Source: Rhizobium sp. RU36D (GTDB taxonomy: Bacteria; Pseudomonadota; Alphaproteobacteria; Rhizobiales; Rhizobiaceae). From it: a stretch of DNA of 64,000 nucleotides. Positions within the stretch are counted from its first letter, which is position 1, and every line of letters starts with the position of its first letter. Location of the stretch: positions 48,955 through 112,954 of the forward strand of contig NZ_FWXU01000020.1 in NCBI RefSeq assembly GCF_900176345.1, in the 5' to 3' direction. This document shows positions 55,632-64,000 of this stretch, piece after piece. The notes beneath the pieces were generated by a model. That model worked only from the letters and a program-made list of their open reading frames with translations, made no database searches and was not told where the DNA came from. The position numbers and the translations under genes are program-made.

Positions 55632-55976
55632 AGCTTCTTCTCCGAATTCTGTTGTTTTTCCGTCGGTTGCTTCCGACAGCCTGGAAATGGGGCTCAGCGA
55701 AAAAACAAACAATGCCGAATTCGGCGACCGCTTTGTCCACTAAAATTGAACAATCACAGAAGCGTGTTCACGTTAAAAAACGTCAGTGTTTTCAATGGCC
55801 GATCAAATTTCGCCATAATTCGGAAACGCCAAAATCCGCGCTTCAATGGATCTCACATGTTTTTGAAACGCTTGAAATTGGTGCTTTACGCGGGTCCGAC
55901 ACCGCCAAAACGACAAAAAAACCGCGCTCGTGAACCGGGCGCGGCTTGAAATATCGATGGGGTCTTGCGGAAATGT
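55632..55976. other. AT-richer intergenic stretch between ppx and the small-protein array
   Basis: This 345-bp stretch is visibly lower in GC than its neighbours and should contain the leftward promoter of the array. Its right end has the ppx terminator. No RNA gene was recognised. The frames here are not protein-like. Confidence 0.5.
55913..55947 (-). terminator. ppx terminator
   Basis: A GC-rich stem (CCGCGC with GCGCGG) around an 11-base loop is followed on the minus strand by TTTTTTTG. It lies about 30 bases past the ppx stop. Confidence 0.82.
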
Positions 55977-57497
55977 CTATTCGAACCGGAAGGCCAGGCG
56001 TTTGCCGGTCAGCTTGGCGAGTTGCTGGAGCCGGCCATCCAGCCTTTCGCCGGAAAAGGCCCTGTAGTCGTGCGGCACCACGAATTCGAGGTCCAGGTCA
56101 GGGCGGTCGGTGCGGGCGAAAGTCAGGTGATTGACGACACCGGGCATGGAGGCCGAGAAGAGGTAGACGACACGCAGCAGGCCGCCGACCAGCTTGGCCC
56201 GTTGCAGGAAGCGATCGGTGGCAATGGCGGCGAGCGGGCCGGTCTGGCCATCGTCATACAGTCCCTCGAACCTGTAATAATTGGTCAGCGCGATGAAGGC
56301 CCGGCCCGGATGGGTGATACCCACGACCGAGGAATGGGCTATCAGGTTCAGCGCCTGCAGTCCGCGATAATCGGGATGGGCGCGCCAGCTGATATCGGCC
56401 AGGAGACAGGCGGCCTGGCGATAGCGCCCCTCTTCCACTGTTTCCTCGATATCGAAATAGGGCATCATGCGCCCTGTCCATTCCGCCAGTTCGCGTGCAT
56501 GTTCGGGTGAACGGGCCCTGAGGATGGCGAGTTCGTCTGCCGCCGTCAGCAGCGGATCGAGTTGCTTGTCCTCGTCCGACAGCAGGGAATAGAGATAGCC
56601 TTCGCGAACGCCTTGGGCGGAGAAGCAGATGCTGGCCGGCTTCATCGCCTCCAGCACTTCGCGCATGGCCACCGCGCCGAATGGCAGCAGCGTGCGGCGG
56701 CTCTTCGAAATCACGGCCCAGGCGGGATCGCGGGATTCGCTGTTTTCGACGATCTCATCCAAGAAACGGATCATCTCGTCATAGGCAACCTGGTAGCCCT
56801 GCATCATGTGCAGGGGATAGCCGCGTATTTCCATATGCAGCTTCGCGATATTACGCCAGGTGCCGCCCACGGCATAAAAGGTGCGCCCCGCGCCGGCTTC
56901 CAGCAGGCTTGCGCCCTTCACCTGCTTGCGGGCGAAACTGCGGGCCTTGACCAGCGAACCGCCCACGCTTTCCGACAGGCGCAGCCCGCCGAGCGGAAGC
57001 GTGATCCCGGTGCCGACGGTGGTGCCCTTGATATCGATAAGCTCCAGCGAGCCACCGCCGAGGTCGCCGGCAATGCCATCGGGATCGTGGAAGCCGCTGA
57101 TAATGCCCAAGGCGGAATAATAGGCTTCTTCCTCGCCGCTCAGCACCTTGACCGGATGTTGCAGGATCCGCTCGGCCTCGCGAATGAAGTCAGGCCCGTT
57201 GCTAGCCTCGCGCGCGGCGGCAGTTGCCAGGACATAGATTTCCGTCGCATGGGCCTGCTTGGACAGGGCACCGAAACGCACGAGCGCCGCAAGCGCCCGC
57301 TCCACGCCCTGCTCGTCCATGCGGCCGGTCGTGGCGAGCCCCTTTCCGAGGCCACACAGGACCTTTTCGTTGAAAAGGACCGCTGGCGCGCGGGACAGGC
57401 CTTCGTAGATTACGAGACGGATCGAATTGGACCCGATGTCGATCACGGAAACAGGGGCTATACCAGGCAGGCGCCCCTGCGCTTCAGATCTTGTCAT
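55977..57497 (-). CDS. ppx: Exopolyphosphatase (Ppx/GppA family)
   Basis: Ppx releases phosphate from the end of polyphosphate chains. The 506-residue protein has the ASKHA motifs SVIDIGSNSIRLVIYEG and AGDLGGGSLELIDI, and a C-terminal helical HD-like domain. It may also hydrolyse pppGpp. The start at 57497 is an ATG; the longer frame begins at TTG. It starts 10 bp after ppk, the common arrangement, and shares its transcript. Confidence 0.92.
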   Translation of the reverse strand: MTRSEAQGRLPGIAPVSVIDIGSNSIRLVIYEGLSRAPAVLFNEKVLCGLGKGLATTGRMDEQGVERALAALVRFGALSKQAHATEIYVLATAAAREASNGPDFIREAERILQHPVKVLSGEEEAYYSALGIISGFHDPDGIAGDLGGGSLELIDIKGTTVGTGITLPLGGLRLSESVGGSLVKARSFARKQVKGASLLEAGAGRTFYAVGGTWRNIAKLHMEIRGYPLHMMQGYQVAYDEMIRFLDEIVENSESRDPAWAVISKSRRTLLPFGAVAMREVLEAMKPASICFSAQGVREGYLYSLLSDEDKQLDPLLTAADELAILRARSPEHARELAEWTGRMMPYFDIEETVEEGRYRQAACLLADISWRAHPDYRGLQALNLIAHSSVVGITHPGRAFIALTNYYRFEGLYDDGQTGPLAAIATDRFLQRAKLVGGLLRVVYLFSASMPGVVNHLTFARTDRPDLDLEFVVPHDYRAFSGERLDGRLQQLAKLTGKRLAFRFE

Positions 57498-57507
57498 CAA
57501 AAACCAG

Positions 57508-59700
57508 TTAGCTCTTCCGGCCGGATATGATGCCGGCGATCAGTTTTGGCGCGCTCGACTTCAGACTTTCGCCACGGCCCGAGAGGCTTGGGTTGGTCAT
57601 GAAGTAATGCTGCGCATTAAACGGCTCTTCTCCCGGGCGCACTTCCATCCGCCGGGAGGTTCCGTCGGCCAATATCTCGTAGCTCTGCTGATTGTCAATC
57701 AGGTTGCCCAGCATGATCTGTGTAAGAACCTGCTCATGAACCGTAGGGTTAATGAGCGGCACCAGCGTCTCGACGCGGCGGTCGAGATTACGCGGCATCA
57801 TGTCGGCGGAACCGATATAGACAAGCGCCTTTTCCGATGGCAGGCCGTGACCATTGCCGAAGCAGAAGATGCGGCTATGCTCCAGGAAGCGGCCGACGAT
57901 CGACTTGACGCGGATGTTCTCAGACAATCCCTTGACCTGCGGGCGCAGGCAGCAGATGCCGCGGACCACGAGGTCGACTTCCACGCCGGCATTGCTGGCG
58001 GCGTATAGCGCGTCGATGATCTCCGGGTCCACCAGCGAGTTCATCTTCATCCAGATCCCCGCCGGACGGCCGGCACGGGCGTGCTCGATCTCCTCATTGA
58101 TATGCTTGAGGATACGCGGACGCAGCGTATAGGGCGAGACGGCGAGCTTCATGCCCTCTTCCGGCTCGCCATAGCCGGTGATGAAGTTGAAGATATTCGC
58201 CATGTCGTGGGCGATCTTCGGATTGCAGGTGAAGAAGGACAGGTCGGTATAGATCTTCGCGGTGATCGGATGGTAGTTGCCCGTGCCGAGATGGCAGTAG
58301 GTCCTGAGCTTGCCCTCCTCACGACGCACCACCATCGACATCTTCGCATGGGTCTTGAGCTCGATGAAACCGAACACGACCTGCACGCCAGCGCGCTCCA
58401 GGTCGCGCGCCCAGCGGATATTGGCTTCCTCGTCGAAGCGGGCCTTCAATTCCACGAGCGCGGTGACGGACTTGCCCGCTTCGGCGGCGTCAATGAGGGC
58501 GCGGACGATCGGGCTATCGTTCGAGGTGCGGTAGAGGGTCTGCTTGATGGCAAGCACGTCAGGATCGCGGGCCGCCTGCAGCAGGAACTGCACGACCACG
58601 TCAAAGCTCTCATAGGGGTGGTGGACGATCATGTCCTTTTCGCGAATGGCGGCAAGGCAATCGCCGGCATGTTCGCGCACACGCTCCGGGAAGCGCGCAT
58701 TGTGGGGCTCGAAGCGCAGGTCGTCGCGCGGTGCCTTGGCGATCTCAGAGATGGTGTTGAGGGCCAGCAGGCCGGGCAGAACCGCAACGCGGTTTTCCGG
58801 GACGCCGAGTTCGTGAACCACGAATTGGCGCAGCGAAATCGGCATTTCCGAATCCGTCTCGATGCGGATCACCGAGCCGCGGCGGCGGCGCTTCAGCGCC
58901 GTCTCGAAGAAGCGCACCAGGTCTTCGGCCTCTTCCTCGACTTCAATATCGCTGTCGCGGATAATGCGGAAGGTGCCGAAGCCCGTCACTTCATAGCCCG
59001 GATAAAGCCGGTGAATGAACATGCCGACCACGTCTTCCAGCGTGATGTAGCGGATCGTGGTCTTGTCATCCGGCAGGCGGATGAAGCGGTCCAGCGTGGT
59101 GGGCAGGCGCAACAGTGCTGTCATCGGCTCACGGCCGCGCTTGCTCTCCAGCTGCAGGCCCATGGAAAAACCGAGATTGGGAATGAAGGGGAACGGGTGC
59201 GCCGGATCGATCGACAGCGGCGTCAGGACCGGGAAGAGCCCTTCTTCAAATTCGTTTTCGAGCCAGGTGCGGTCATCGGCCGACAGGGCGCCGGGGCGGA
59301 CGATGAGAATGTCTTCCTTGGCGAGATATTGCTGCAGCACGGCAAGCGATGCCTGCTGCTCCATCTGCAGGTTATCGATTTCGTTTAGAATGTCTTCCAG
59401 CTGCTCGGCTGGCGTCTTGCCGTCGGGGCTCTTGATGGCGATGCTCTGGCGCACCTGGCCTTCGAGGCCGGCCACGCGCACCATGAAGAATTCATCGAGG
59501 TTGGCGGCGGAAATCGACAGGAAACGCACCCGCTCCAGCAGCGGATGGGCGGTGTTCAACGTCTCCTCCAGAACGCGCCGGTTGAACTGCAGCCAGGAAA
59601 ATTCCCGGTTTATGAAGCGCGAGGGGCTGGACATCAGATCCTCCCGCGCGGCGTCCGCCTCCACTTCGCCCGGGTTCATCTCGTTGATTGCCTGATCCAT
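57508..59700 (-). CDS. ppk1: Polyphosphate kinase 1
   Basis: Ppk1 makes polyphosphate from ATP. The 730-residue protein has the N-terminal domain ([18 protein letters not shown]), the head domain and the catalytic C-terminal domains with the phospho-histidine in [10 protein letters not shown] and [12 protein letters not shown]. The [24 protein letters not shown] segment is intact. A candidate Pho box lies 45-62 bases upstream. It is followed by ppx. Confidence 0.95.
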   Translation of the reverse strand: MDQAINEMNPGEVEADAAREDLMSSPSRFINREFSWLQFNRRVLEETLNTAHPLLERVRFLSISAANLDEFFMVRVAGLEGQVRQSIAIKSPDGKTPAEQLEDILNEIDNLQMEQQASLAVLQQYLAKEDILIVRPGALSADDRTWLENEFEEGLFPVLTPLSIDPAHPFPFIPNLGFSMGLQLESKRGREPMTALLRLPTTLDRFIRLPDDKTTIRYITLEDVVGMFIHRLYPGYEVTGFGTFRIIRDSDIEVEEEAEDLVRFFETALKRRRRGSVIRIETDSEMPISLRQFVVHELGVPENRVAVLPGLLALNTISEIAKAPRDDLRFEPHNARFPERVREHAGDCLAAIREKDMIVHHPYESFDVVVQFLLQAARDPDVLAIKQTLYRTSNDSPIVRALIDAAEAGKSVTALVELKARFDEEANIRWARDLERAGVQVVFGFIELKTHAKMSMVVRREEGKLRTYCHLGTGNYHPITAKIYTDLSFFTCNPKIAHDMANIFNFITGYGEPEEGMKLAVSPYTLRPRILKHINEEIEHARAGRPAGIWMKMNSLVDPEIIDALYAASNAGVEVDLVVRGICCLRPQVKGLSENIRVKSIVGRFLEHSRIFCFGNGHGLPSEKALVYIGSADMMPRNLDRRVETLVPLINPTVHEQVLTQIMLGNLIDNQQSYEILADGTSRRMEVRPGEEPFNAQHYFMTNPSLSGRGESLKSSAPKLIAGIISGRKS

Positions 59701-59744
59701 TGCTCCGCCCTTCCAAAATAGCCATCGGCCAATATATCAAATTG

Positions 59745-59762
59745 ACGACAATGCTGTGACAC
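59745..59762 (-). promoter_or_regulatory. Candidate Pho box upstream of ppk
   Basis: On the minus strand GTGTCAC and TTGTCGT are separated by 4 bases, with an 11-base period. Each matches the PhoB half-site CTGTCAT at five of seven positions. The sequence TATATT follows eight bases after the box and could be a -10. The match is moderate, so it is a candidate only. Confidence 0.4.
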
Positions 59763-59825
59763 TACAGCCGGTCTCTCGAATTCGGATTCTCGGGACCTTC
59801 TGTCGCTTCGCCAGACATGCACAGA

Positions 59826-60539
59826 TCAGTCCTCGACGGTTGCCTCGCTCAACTCGTCCAGCACTTCCGCCGCTAAGGCCCGGGTAATGCGCATGCGCCG
59901 CGACAGCGCCAGTTGATCCATTCTCTCCACAAGTATCATGGCCGCATCGAAGGACCGGTCCATTCGATCGACAATGTAGTCGACGATCCTGTCATCGATG
60001 TGAAGCTGGCGGTCGGCAAACAGTTTGACGATCAGTTGCGATAGCAGCGCCTCGTCCGGCGGGCCGATCTCGATGATCGTGGCAGCCTTCAACCTGGATC
60101 GCAGATCCGCCAGCGCCACGGGCCAGGACAGCGGCCAGAGCCGCGCAGTGATCAGGAGCGCCGTGCCGTTCTCGCGAACGCTGTTGATCGTGTGGAACAG
60201 AGCGGTGTCGTCAAAGCCGACGCGGTCAGCATCTTCGAACAGGACAGGCCCCGCTGCGGCGGCAGCGGCCGACCCCTCCCCCTCCAGCGGATGGATATCC
60301 TGCGCAGCGCTTGCCGCACGCCAGACGGAGGCCAGATGAGACTTGCCGGAGCCGGCCGGTCCCACCAGGATCACGACAGGTGACGGCCAGTTCGGCCAGG
60401 AATCGATCAGTCGGACGGCGGCGGCCATACGGCTGGAGACCAGCAGATCGTCGCGCCCTTGCGCCGCCGCATGGGTAAAGGCCAGCGGCAATTGCTCGCC
60501 GTTGCGGCGTCGGGCAGCAACCTTCTTGATTTCACTCAT
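59826..60539 (-). CDS. hdaA: HdaA-like DnaA-related regulator
   Basis: The 237-residue protein has the DnaA-type AAA+ fold (Walker A VGPAGSGKSHLA, and VLFEDADRVG as Walker B) but lacks the DnaA DNA-binding domain 4. Alphaproteobacterial HdaA works with the beta clamp to inactivate DnaA-ATP after replication. A clamp-binding motif may lie near the N-terminus (EQLPLAF). It overlaps the AI-2E-type gene by 4 bp, a known rhizobial order. Confidence 0.85.
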   Translation of the reverse strand: MSEIKKVAARRRNGEQLPLAFTHAAAQGRDDLLVSSRMAAAVRLIDSWPNWPSPVVILVGPAGSGKSHLASVWRAASAAQDIHPLEGEGSAAAAAAGPVLFEDADRVGFDDTALFHTINSVRENGTALLITARLWPLSWPVALADLRSRLKAATIIEIGPPDEALLSQLIVKLFADRQLHIDDRIVDYIVDRMDRSFDAAMILVERMDQLALSRRMRITRALAAEVLDELSEATVED

Positions 60540-61669
60540 ATCTTGTCAGACGCGTCGGTAAGGCTCGGCACCCGTTCCATGGGCAGCGCACCATAATACA
60601 AATCGCTGGCAAGATAACGCCGCAGCGCAAAGCGAACAAGCACGCCGATCGCCGCCGCAGCCGGTACGGCCACAAGCACGCCGACAAAGCCAAACATCGC
60701 GCCGAAGGCAAACAGCGCAAACATCAGCCAGACCGGATGCAGGCCCACACTCTGCCCCACCAGCTTCGGCTGGAGGATATTGCCCTCGATGAACTGACCG
60801 GAGAAAAAGAACACCACGACGATGATCAGTTGCACATAATCCGGCCAGAACTGCACGAGCGCCACACCGGCCGCCAGCAAAAGCCCGACGGTGGAGCCGA
60901 TATAGGGGATGAAGCTGATCATGCCGGTGAAGAAGCCGATGAGCAGGCCGAAATTCAGGCCGATCAGCGACAAGCCCACCGCATAATAGATGCCGAGGAT
61001 GATGCAGAGCGATCCCTGCCCGCGAACGAAGCCGGCAATGGTGCGGTCCATCTCGCCGGCAATCTCCCTGATGTCATGCACATGCCGCCGCGGAATCCAG
61101 TTATCGACCTTGGCGATCATGTGATCCCAGTCCAGCAGCAGGTAGAAGGCAACCACGGGTGTCACCACCAGCAGCGAGGCGATATCCACCAGCGCCTTGC
61201 CGGAATTCCAGATCTGCGCAAACAGCGTGCCGATGAAGCCGACGCCCTCCGACAGGTACTTTGAGAAATTCTCCTTGATCGTCGCTTCCTGGCCATTCAG
61301 CCATTGCGGCAGCCAGGCGGCATTGGAATTGGCAATGAAGGTCTGGAGTTGCGAAATATAGTCCGGAACATGGCTAAAGAAGTCATTGAGCTGCGTTGCC
61401 AAGATCGGGATGATGATGATCAGCGACAGCGCGAACACCAGGATGAAGGTCACGAGAATGAGGATCGTGGCCATCAGCCGGCTCAGGCCCAGGCGCTCCA
61501 GCCGGTCAGCGACGGGATCGAGGAAATAGGCGAGCGCCATGCCGGCGATGAAGGGCAGCAGCACGCTGCTGAACACCATCAGAAATCCGATGAAAATCAC
61601 CAGGAAGCCGAACCAGAACAGGATGTGGCGCCGGAGGCTGGGTCCGTCGATGTGATAGGGCGTTGCCAT
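60536..61669 (-). CDS. AI-2E-family transporter (PerM-like)
   Basis: The 377-residue protein has seven or eight hydrophobic segments with the family glycine/proline pattern (FIAGMALAYFLDPVADRLERLG, GLNFGLLIGFFTGMISFIPYIGS, EGNILQPKLVGQSVGLHPVWLMFALF). Family members export small molecules or are Na+/H+ antiporters. The substrate is unknown. It is upstream of hdaA, and purM lies divergent about 250 bp away. Confidence 0.86.
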   Translation of the reverse strand: MATPYHIDGPSLRRHILFWFGFLVIFIGFLMVFSSVLLPFIAGMALAYFLDPVADRLERLGLSRLMATILILVTFILVFALSLIIIIPILATQLNDFFSHVPDYISQLQTFIANSNAAWLPQWLNGQEATIKENFSKYLSEGVGFIGTLFAQIWNSGKALVDIASLLVVTPVVAFYLLLDWDHMIAKVDNWIPRRHVHDIREIAGEMDRTIAGFVRGQGSLCIILGIYYAVGLSLIGLNFGLLIGFFTGMISFIPYIGSTVGLLLAAGVALVQFWPDYVQLIIVVVFFFSGQFIEGNILQPKLVGQSVGLHPVWLMFALFAFGAMFGFVGVLVAVPAAAAIGVLVRFALRRYLASDLYYGALPMERVPSLTDASDKI

Positions 61670-61917
61670 GGCTGATCCTCGTGACGGCGTCTTGATAGGC
61701 TATTGCGGCGCAGCGCAACCGTGTCGTCTGCATAACACGAGATAGGACGGCGCGGAAACCTCGGTCAAGACCGGCCATCCCGTTCCGACACGTCTCCGCC
61801 GCCATCTCCATGGTCGAAAAGCCGTTCAAAACCCGCATCTACAGGCCGAATGACTTGCAACGATGGCCTCTTCATGCAATTGCCAGCCGCATATCGTGAC
61901 ATCGAGCGGAGGCGAGA

Positions 61918-62991
61918 ATGAGCCAGTCTGATCGGAACGGCCTGACCTATAGCGATGCCGGCGTGGACATCGATGCCGGAAACCTGATGGTCGAGAAGAT
62001 CAAGCCGGCGGTGCGGTCGACGCGGCGGCCCGGCGCCGACGGCGAGATCGGCGGTTTTGGCGGGCTGTTCGACCTGAAGGCCGCGGGCTTTACGGATCCG
62101 GTCCTGGTGGCCGCCAATGACGGCGTGGGCACCAAGCTCAAGATCGCCATCGACGCTGGCATTCACGACACCGTAGGCATCGATCTCGTCGCCATGTGCG
62201 TCAACGATCTCGTGGTGCAAGGCGCCGAGCCGCTGTTCTTCCTCGACTATTTCGCCACGGGCAAGCTTGATCCGGACCAGGGTGCGGCCATTGTCGGTGG
62301 CATCGCCGCCGGCTGCCGCGAAGCCGGTTGCGCCCTGATCGGCGGCGAGACGGCCGAAATGCCGGGCATGTATTCCCATGGCGACTACGATCTTGCCGGC
62401 TTTGCCGTCGGTGCGGCCGAACGCGGCCAGCTTCTGCCCTCAGGCGACATCGCCGAAGGCGACGTGATCCTCGGCCTTGCCTCGTCGGGCGTGCATTCCA
62501 ACGGCTTTTCGCTGGTGCGCAAGATCGTTGAGCTTTCCGGCCTTACCTGGGATGCGCCAGCCCCCTTCGCCGATGGCCAGAGCCTGGGTGCAGCCCTGCT
62601 CACCCCCACCCGCATCTATGTCAAGCCGCTGCTGAAAACGATCCGCGAGACCAACGCGATCAAGGCGCTGGCCCATATCACCGGCGGCGGCTTCCCGGAA
62701 AACATTCCGCGCGTGCTGCCCAAGCATCTCGCCGCCGAGATCGACCTCGCCGCGATCGCTCCGCCGAAGGTCTTCTCATGGCTGTCAGCCACCGGTGGTG
62801 TGGCGGCGACGGAAATGCTGCGCACCTTCAACTGCGGCGTCGGCATGATCGTGGTCGTCGCGGCAGCGGATGCCGAGCGCGTGACGGCATCCCTCACCGA
62901 AGGCGGCGAGACCGTGTTTCCGCTGGGCCGCATGGTGGCCCGCGCAGACGGTGCCCATGGCACGATCTACAAGGGCCAAATCGCCCTATGA
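61918..62991 (+). CDS. purM: Phosphoribosylformylglycinamidine cyclo-ligase
   Basis: PurM makes aminoimidazole ribonucleotide (AIR) in purine synthesis. The 357-residue protein has [26 protein letters not shown] and [27 protein letters not shown], as in the family. The ATG is 248 bp from the divergent AI-2E-type gene. Its stop overlaps the purN start (ATGA), so the two are coupled. Confidence 0.95.
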   Translation: MSQSDRNGLTYSDAGVDIDAGNLMVEKIKPAVRSTRRPGADGEIGGFGGLFDLKAAGFTDPVLVAANDGVGTKLKIAIDAGIHDTVGIDLVAMCVNDLVVQGAEPLFFLDYFATGKLDPDQGAAIVGGIAAGCREAGCALIGGETAEMPGMYSHGDYDLAGFAVGAAERGQLLPSGDIAEGDVILGLASSGVHSNGFSLVRKIVELSGLTWDAPAPFADGQSLGAALLTPTRIYVKPLLKTIRETNAIKALAHITGGGFPENIPRVLPKHLAAEIDLAAIAPPKVFSWLSATGGVAATEMLRTFNCGVGMIVVVAAADAERVTASLTEGGETVFPLGRMVARADGAHGTIYKGQIAL

Positions 62992-63644
62992 CGGCCAAAC
63001 GCCAGCGCGTCGTCGTCTTCATCTCCGGCAGCGGCTCCAACATGCTGGCGCTGCTCGCCGCGACCAGGGCCGCCGACTTCCCGGCGGAAATCGTCGGCGT
63101 GATCTCAGACAAGGCATCGGCCGGCGGGCTGGCCAAGGCCGCAGCTGAAGGTATCGCGACCTTCGCCTTCGAGCGCAAATCCTATGCCGACAAGGCTGCC
63201 CATGAGGCGGCGATCCTCGCAGCCCTCGCCGAGCTCTCGCCCGACATCATCTGCCTCGCCGGCTACATGCGGCTTCTGTCGGCAGATTTCATCCGCGCCT
63301 ATGAAGGCCGGATCCTCAATATCCATCCCTCGCTGCTGCCGCTGTTTGCCGGCCTGCACACCCATCAGCGGGCCCTGGATTCCGGCATGAAGGTGGCCGG
63401 CTGTACCGTGCATTTCGTGACCGAAGGCATGGACGAAGGCCCGATCGCCGCCCAGGCGGCAGTGCCGGTTCTACCCGGCGATACGGCGGATACGCTGGCG
63501 GCCCGCGTCTTGAAGGTCGAACACCTGATCTATGCGCAAGTGCTGGAGCGGGTGGCACGCGGCGAGATCGTGATGGGCGCCGATGGGCGCGTGGTGACGT
63601 CTCACCATGCCGTATCCGTGGACGAGGCGATCATCAGCGTATAA
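62988..63644 (+). CDS. purN: Phosphoribosylglycinamide formyltransferase
   Basis: PurN transfers a formyl group from 10-formyl-THF to glycinamide ribonucleotide. The 218-residue protein has [10 protein letters not shown], the catalytic Asn and His in [20 protein letters not shown], and the Asp in [10 protein letters not shown]. The start at 62988 fits the family; the longer frame is a shadow of purM. Confidence 0.95.
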   Translation: MTAKRQRVVVFISGSGSNMLALLAATRAADFPAEIVGVISDKASAGGLAKAAAEGIATFAFERKSYADKAAHEAAILAALAELSPDIICLAGYMRLLSADFIRAYEGRILNIHPSLLPLFAGLHTHQRALDSGMKVAGCTVHFVTEGMDEGPIAAQAAVPVLPGDTADTLAARVLKVEHLIYAQVLERVARGEIVMGADGRVVTSHHAVSVDEAIISV

Positions 63645-63682
63645 TGGCGACGAGGACGGTGCGCTCTCAATTTGGAGCATAG

Positions 63683-63896
63683 ACCCTCTCTGCCCTGCCG
63701 GCGTTCGGCATTGCAATCGATTCACTGGATCGATTGCTCGGCTTTGCCGACCATGCCTCACCCCCCACAAGGGGGGAGAAACGCTGGGCGTACCCGCTCG
63801 CTTTTTCCAGCACTGTCAGCAGGCAGGCTGACAACCGCACGCTGTAGCCTAATGAAGGTCGAGCGTTGTCGGCAGGATCTTCTCCCCCCTTGTGGG
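63683..63896. repeat. Mosaic palindromic repeats downstream of purN
   Basis: A core TCTGCCCTGCCGG lies at about 63689, then an inverted repeat GCAATCGAT/ATCGATTGC (63713-63737), then CCCCCC-ACAA-GGGGGG (63761-63776). A second, inverted CTCCCCCCTTGTGGG lies at 63882-63896. The pieces resemble the ribD array cores (TCTGTCCTGCCGGA, CCCCCTCAAGGGGG), so they are variants of the same family. They recall rhizobial mosaic elements such as RIME, but identity is not certain. Confidence 0.7.
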
Positions 63897-64000
63897 ACTG
63901 TTGCCAAATTCGGCTGATGTGATTCAGTTGGTTTGCAGCGATTTGAGGGGATTTGATGTCTGTTCGACGGGATGGCCAGTTCAGTTTTGTGGATGCGCTG
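63893..64000 (+). mobile_element. Left end of an IS5-type insertion sequence
   Basis: GGGACTGTTGCC begins close to 63894 and interrupts the palindromic core CTCCCCCCTTGTGGG. A short leader and a transposase start follow. Only about 105 bp are visible, so the right end, the length and the family are inferred. Confidence 0.55.
63956..64000 (+). CDS. IS5-family transposase, N-terminal part (partial)
   Basis: Fifteen codons are visible before the window ends: MSVRRDGQFSFVDAL. This start is typical of IS5-family transposases in rhizobia. GAGGGG lies five bases before the ATG. The product is likely, but only the first 15 residues support it. Confidence 0.55.
   Translation, partial: MSVRRDGQFSFVDAL

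Overview
The window is chromosomal DNA of an alphaproteobacterium of the order Hyphomicrobiales, most likely family Rhizobiaceae (Rhizobium/Agrobacterium/Sinorhizobium relatives). Support comes from high GC, the alphaproteobacterial gene sets hppA, ribH-nusB, glyA-nrdR-ribD-ribE, plsX-fabH-ihfA and ppk-ppx, the order-typical families BA14K, DUF1236, DUF6163, LdtR-like MarR and Rsm22, a magnesium-type HemB, and short intergenic palindromes of the rhizobial kind. No species is claimed.

Layout. 0-4.6 kb: the end of a membrane protein, a GT4 glycosyltransferase, small regulatory and secreted proteins, a PHB-depolymerase-type esterase and a BA14K protein. 4.67-4.74 kb: tRNA-Pro(GGG). 4.9-9.3 kb: a leftward lipid and envelope cluster (cytochrome bc1 chaperone, DUF177, plsX, fabH, ihfA, MerR), divergent from bamE. 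10.1-14.6 kb: hppA, an MFS transporter, nusB and ribH. 14.9-15.9 kb: two rightward membrane genes. 15.9-20 kb: leftward glyA-nrdR-ribD-ribE, with ribD carrying a tandem array of palindromic repeats in frame. 20-29.6 kb: an MscS-type channel, a GGDEF-EAL protein, an orphan alpha-oxoamine synthase, an L,D-transpeptidase, an LdtR-like MarR and DUF6163. 29.7-33.1 kb: hemB, RDD protein, arginyl/leucyl-transferase and an EamA transporter. 33.1-33.7 kb: an AbrB-Doc toxin-antitoxin pair, then parC, a periplasmic protein, DUF1236 and aspS. 40-47.8 kb: accessory cargo with a broken MazE/PemK module, GNAT, NTF2-like, TetR with a duplicated fragment of itself, two membrane proteins, MFS, multicopper oxidase and an MBL-fold hydrolase. 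48-51.7 kb: rnd, GNAT, Rsm22 and DUF2891. 51.7-55.6 kb: DUF2000/AraC, a secreted phytase-like esterase and a tandem array of four small secreted paralogues. 56-63.6 kb: ppx, ppk, HdaA-like, AI-2E permease, purM-purN. The right edge holds mosaic repeats and the first 15 codons of an IS5-type transposase.

Threads linking the genes. Five sites of the form GGAAC-N18-TT, the published motif of the rhizobial general-stress sigma factor RpoE2/EcfG, lie 22-68 nt upstream of five mostly very small envelope or unknown genes (1648, 3164, 3831, 14869 and, leftward, 37825), which suggests a stress regulon spread through the window. Polyphosphate and pyrophosphate metabolism (hppA, ppk, ppx) is well represented, and ppk has a possible Pho box. 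The strongest structural oddity is the ribD insertion of about 168 codons, built from 114-bp repeats whose length is a multiple of three.
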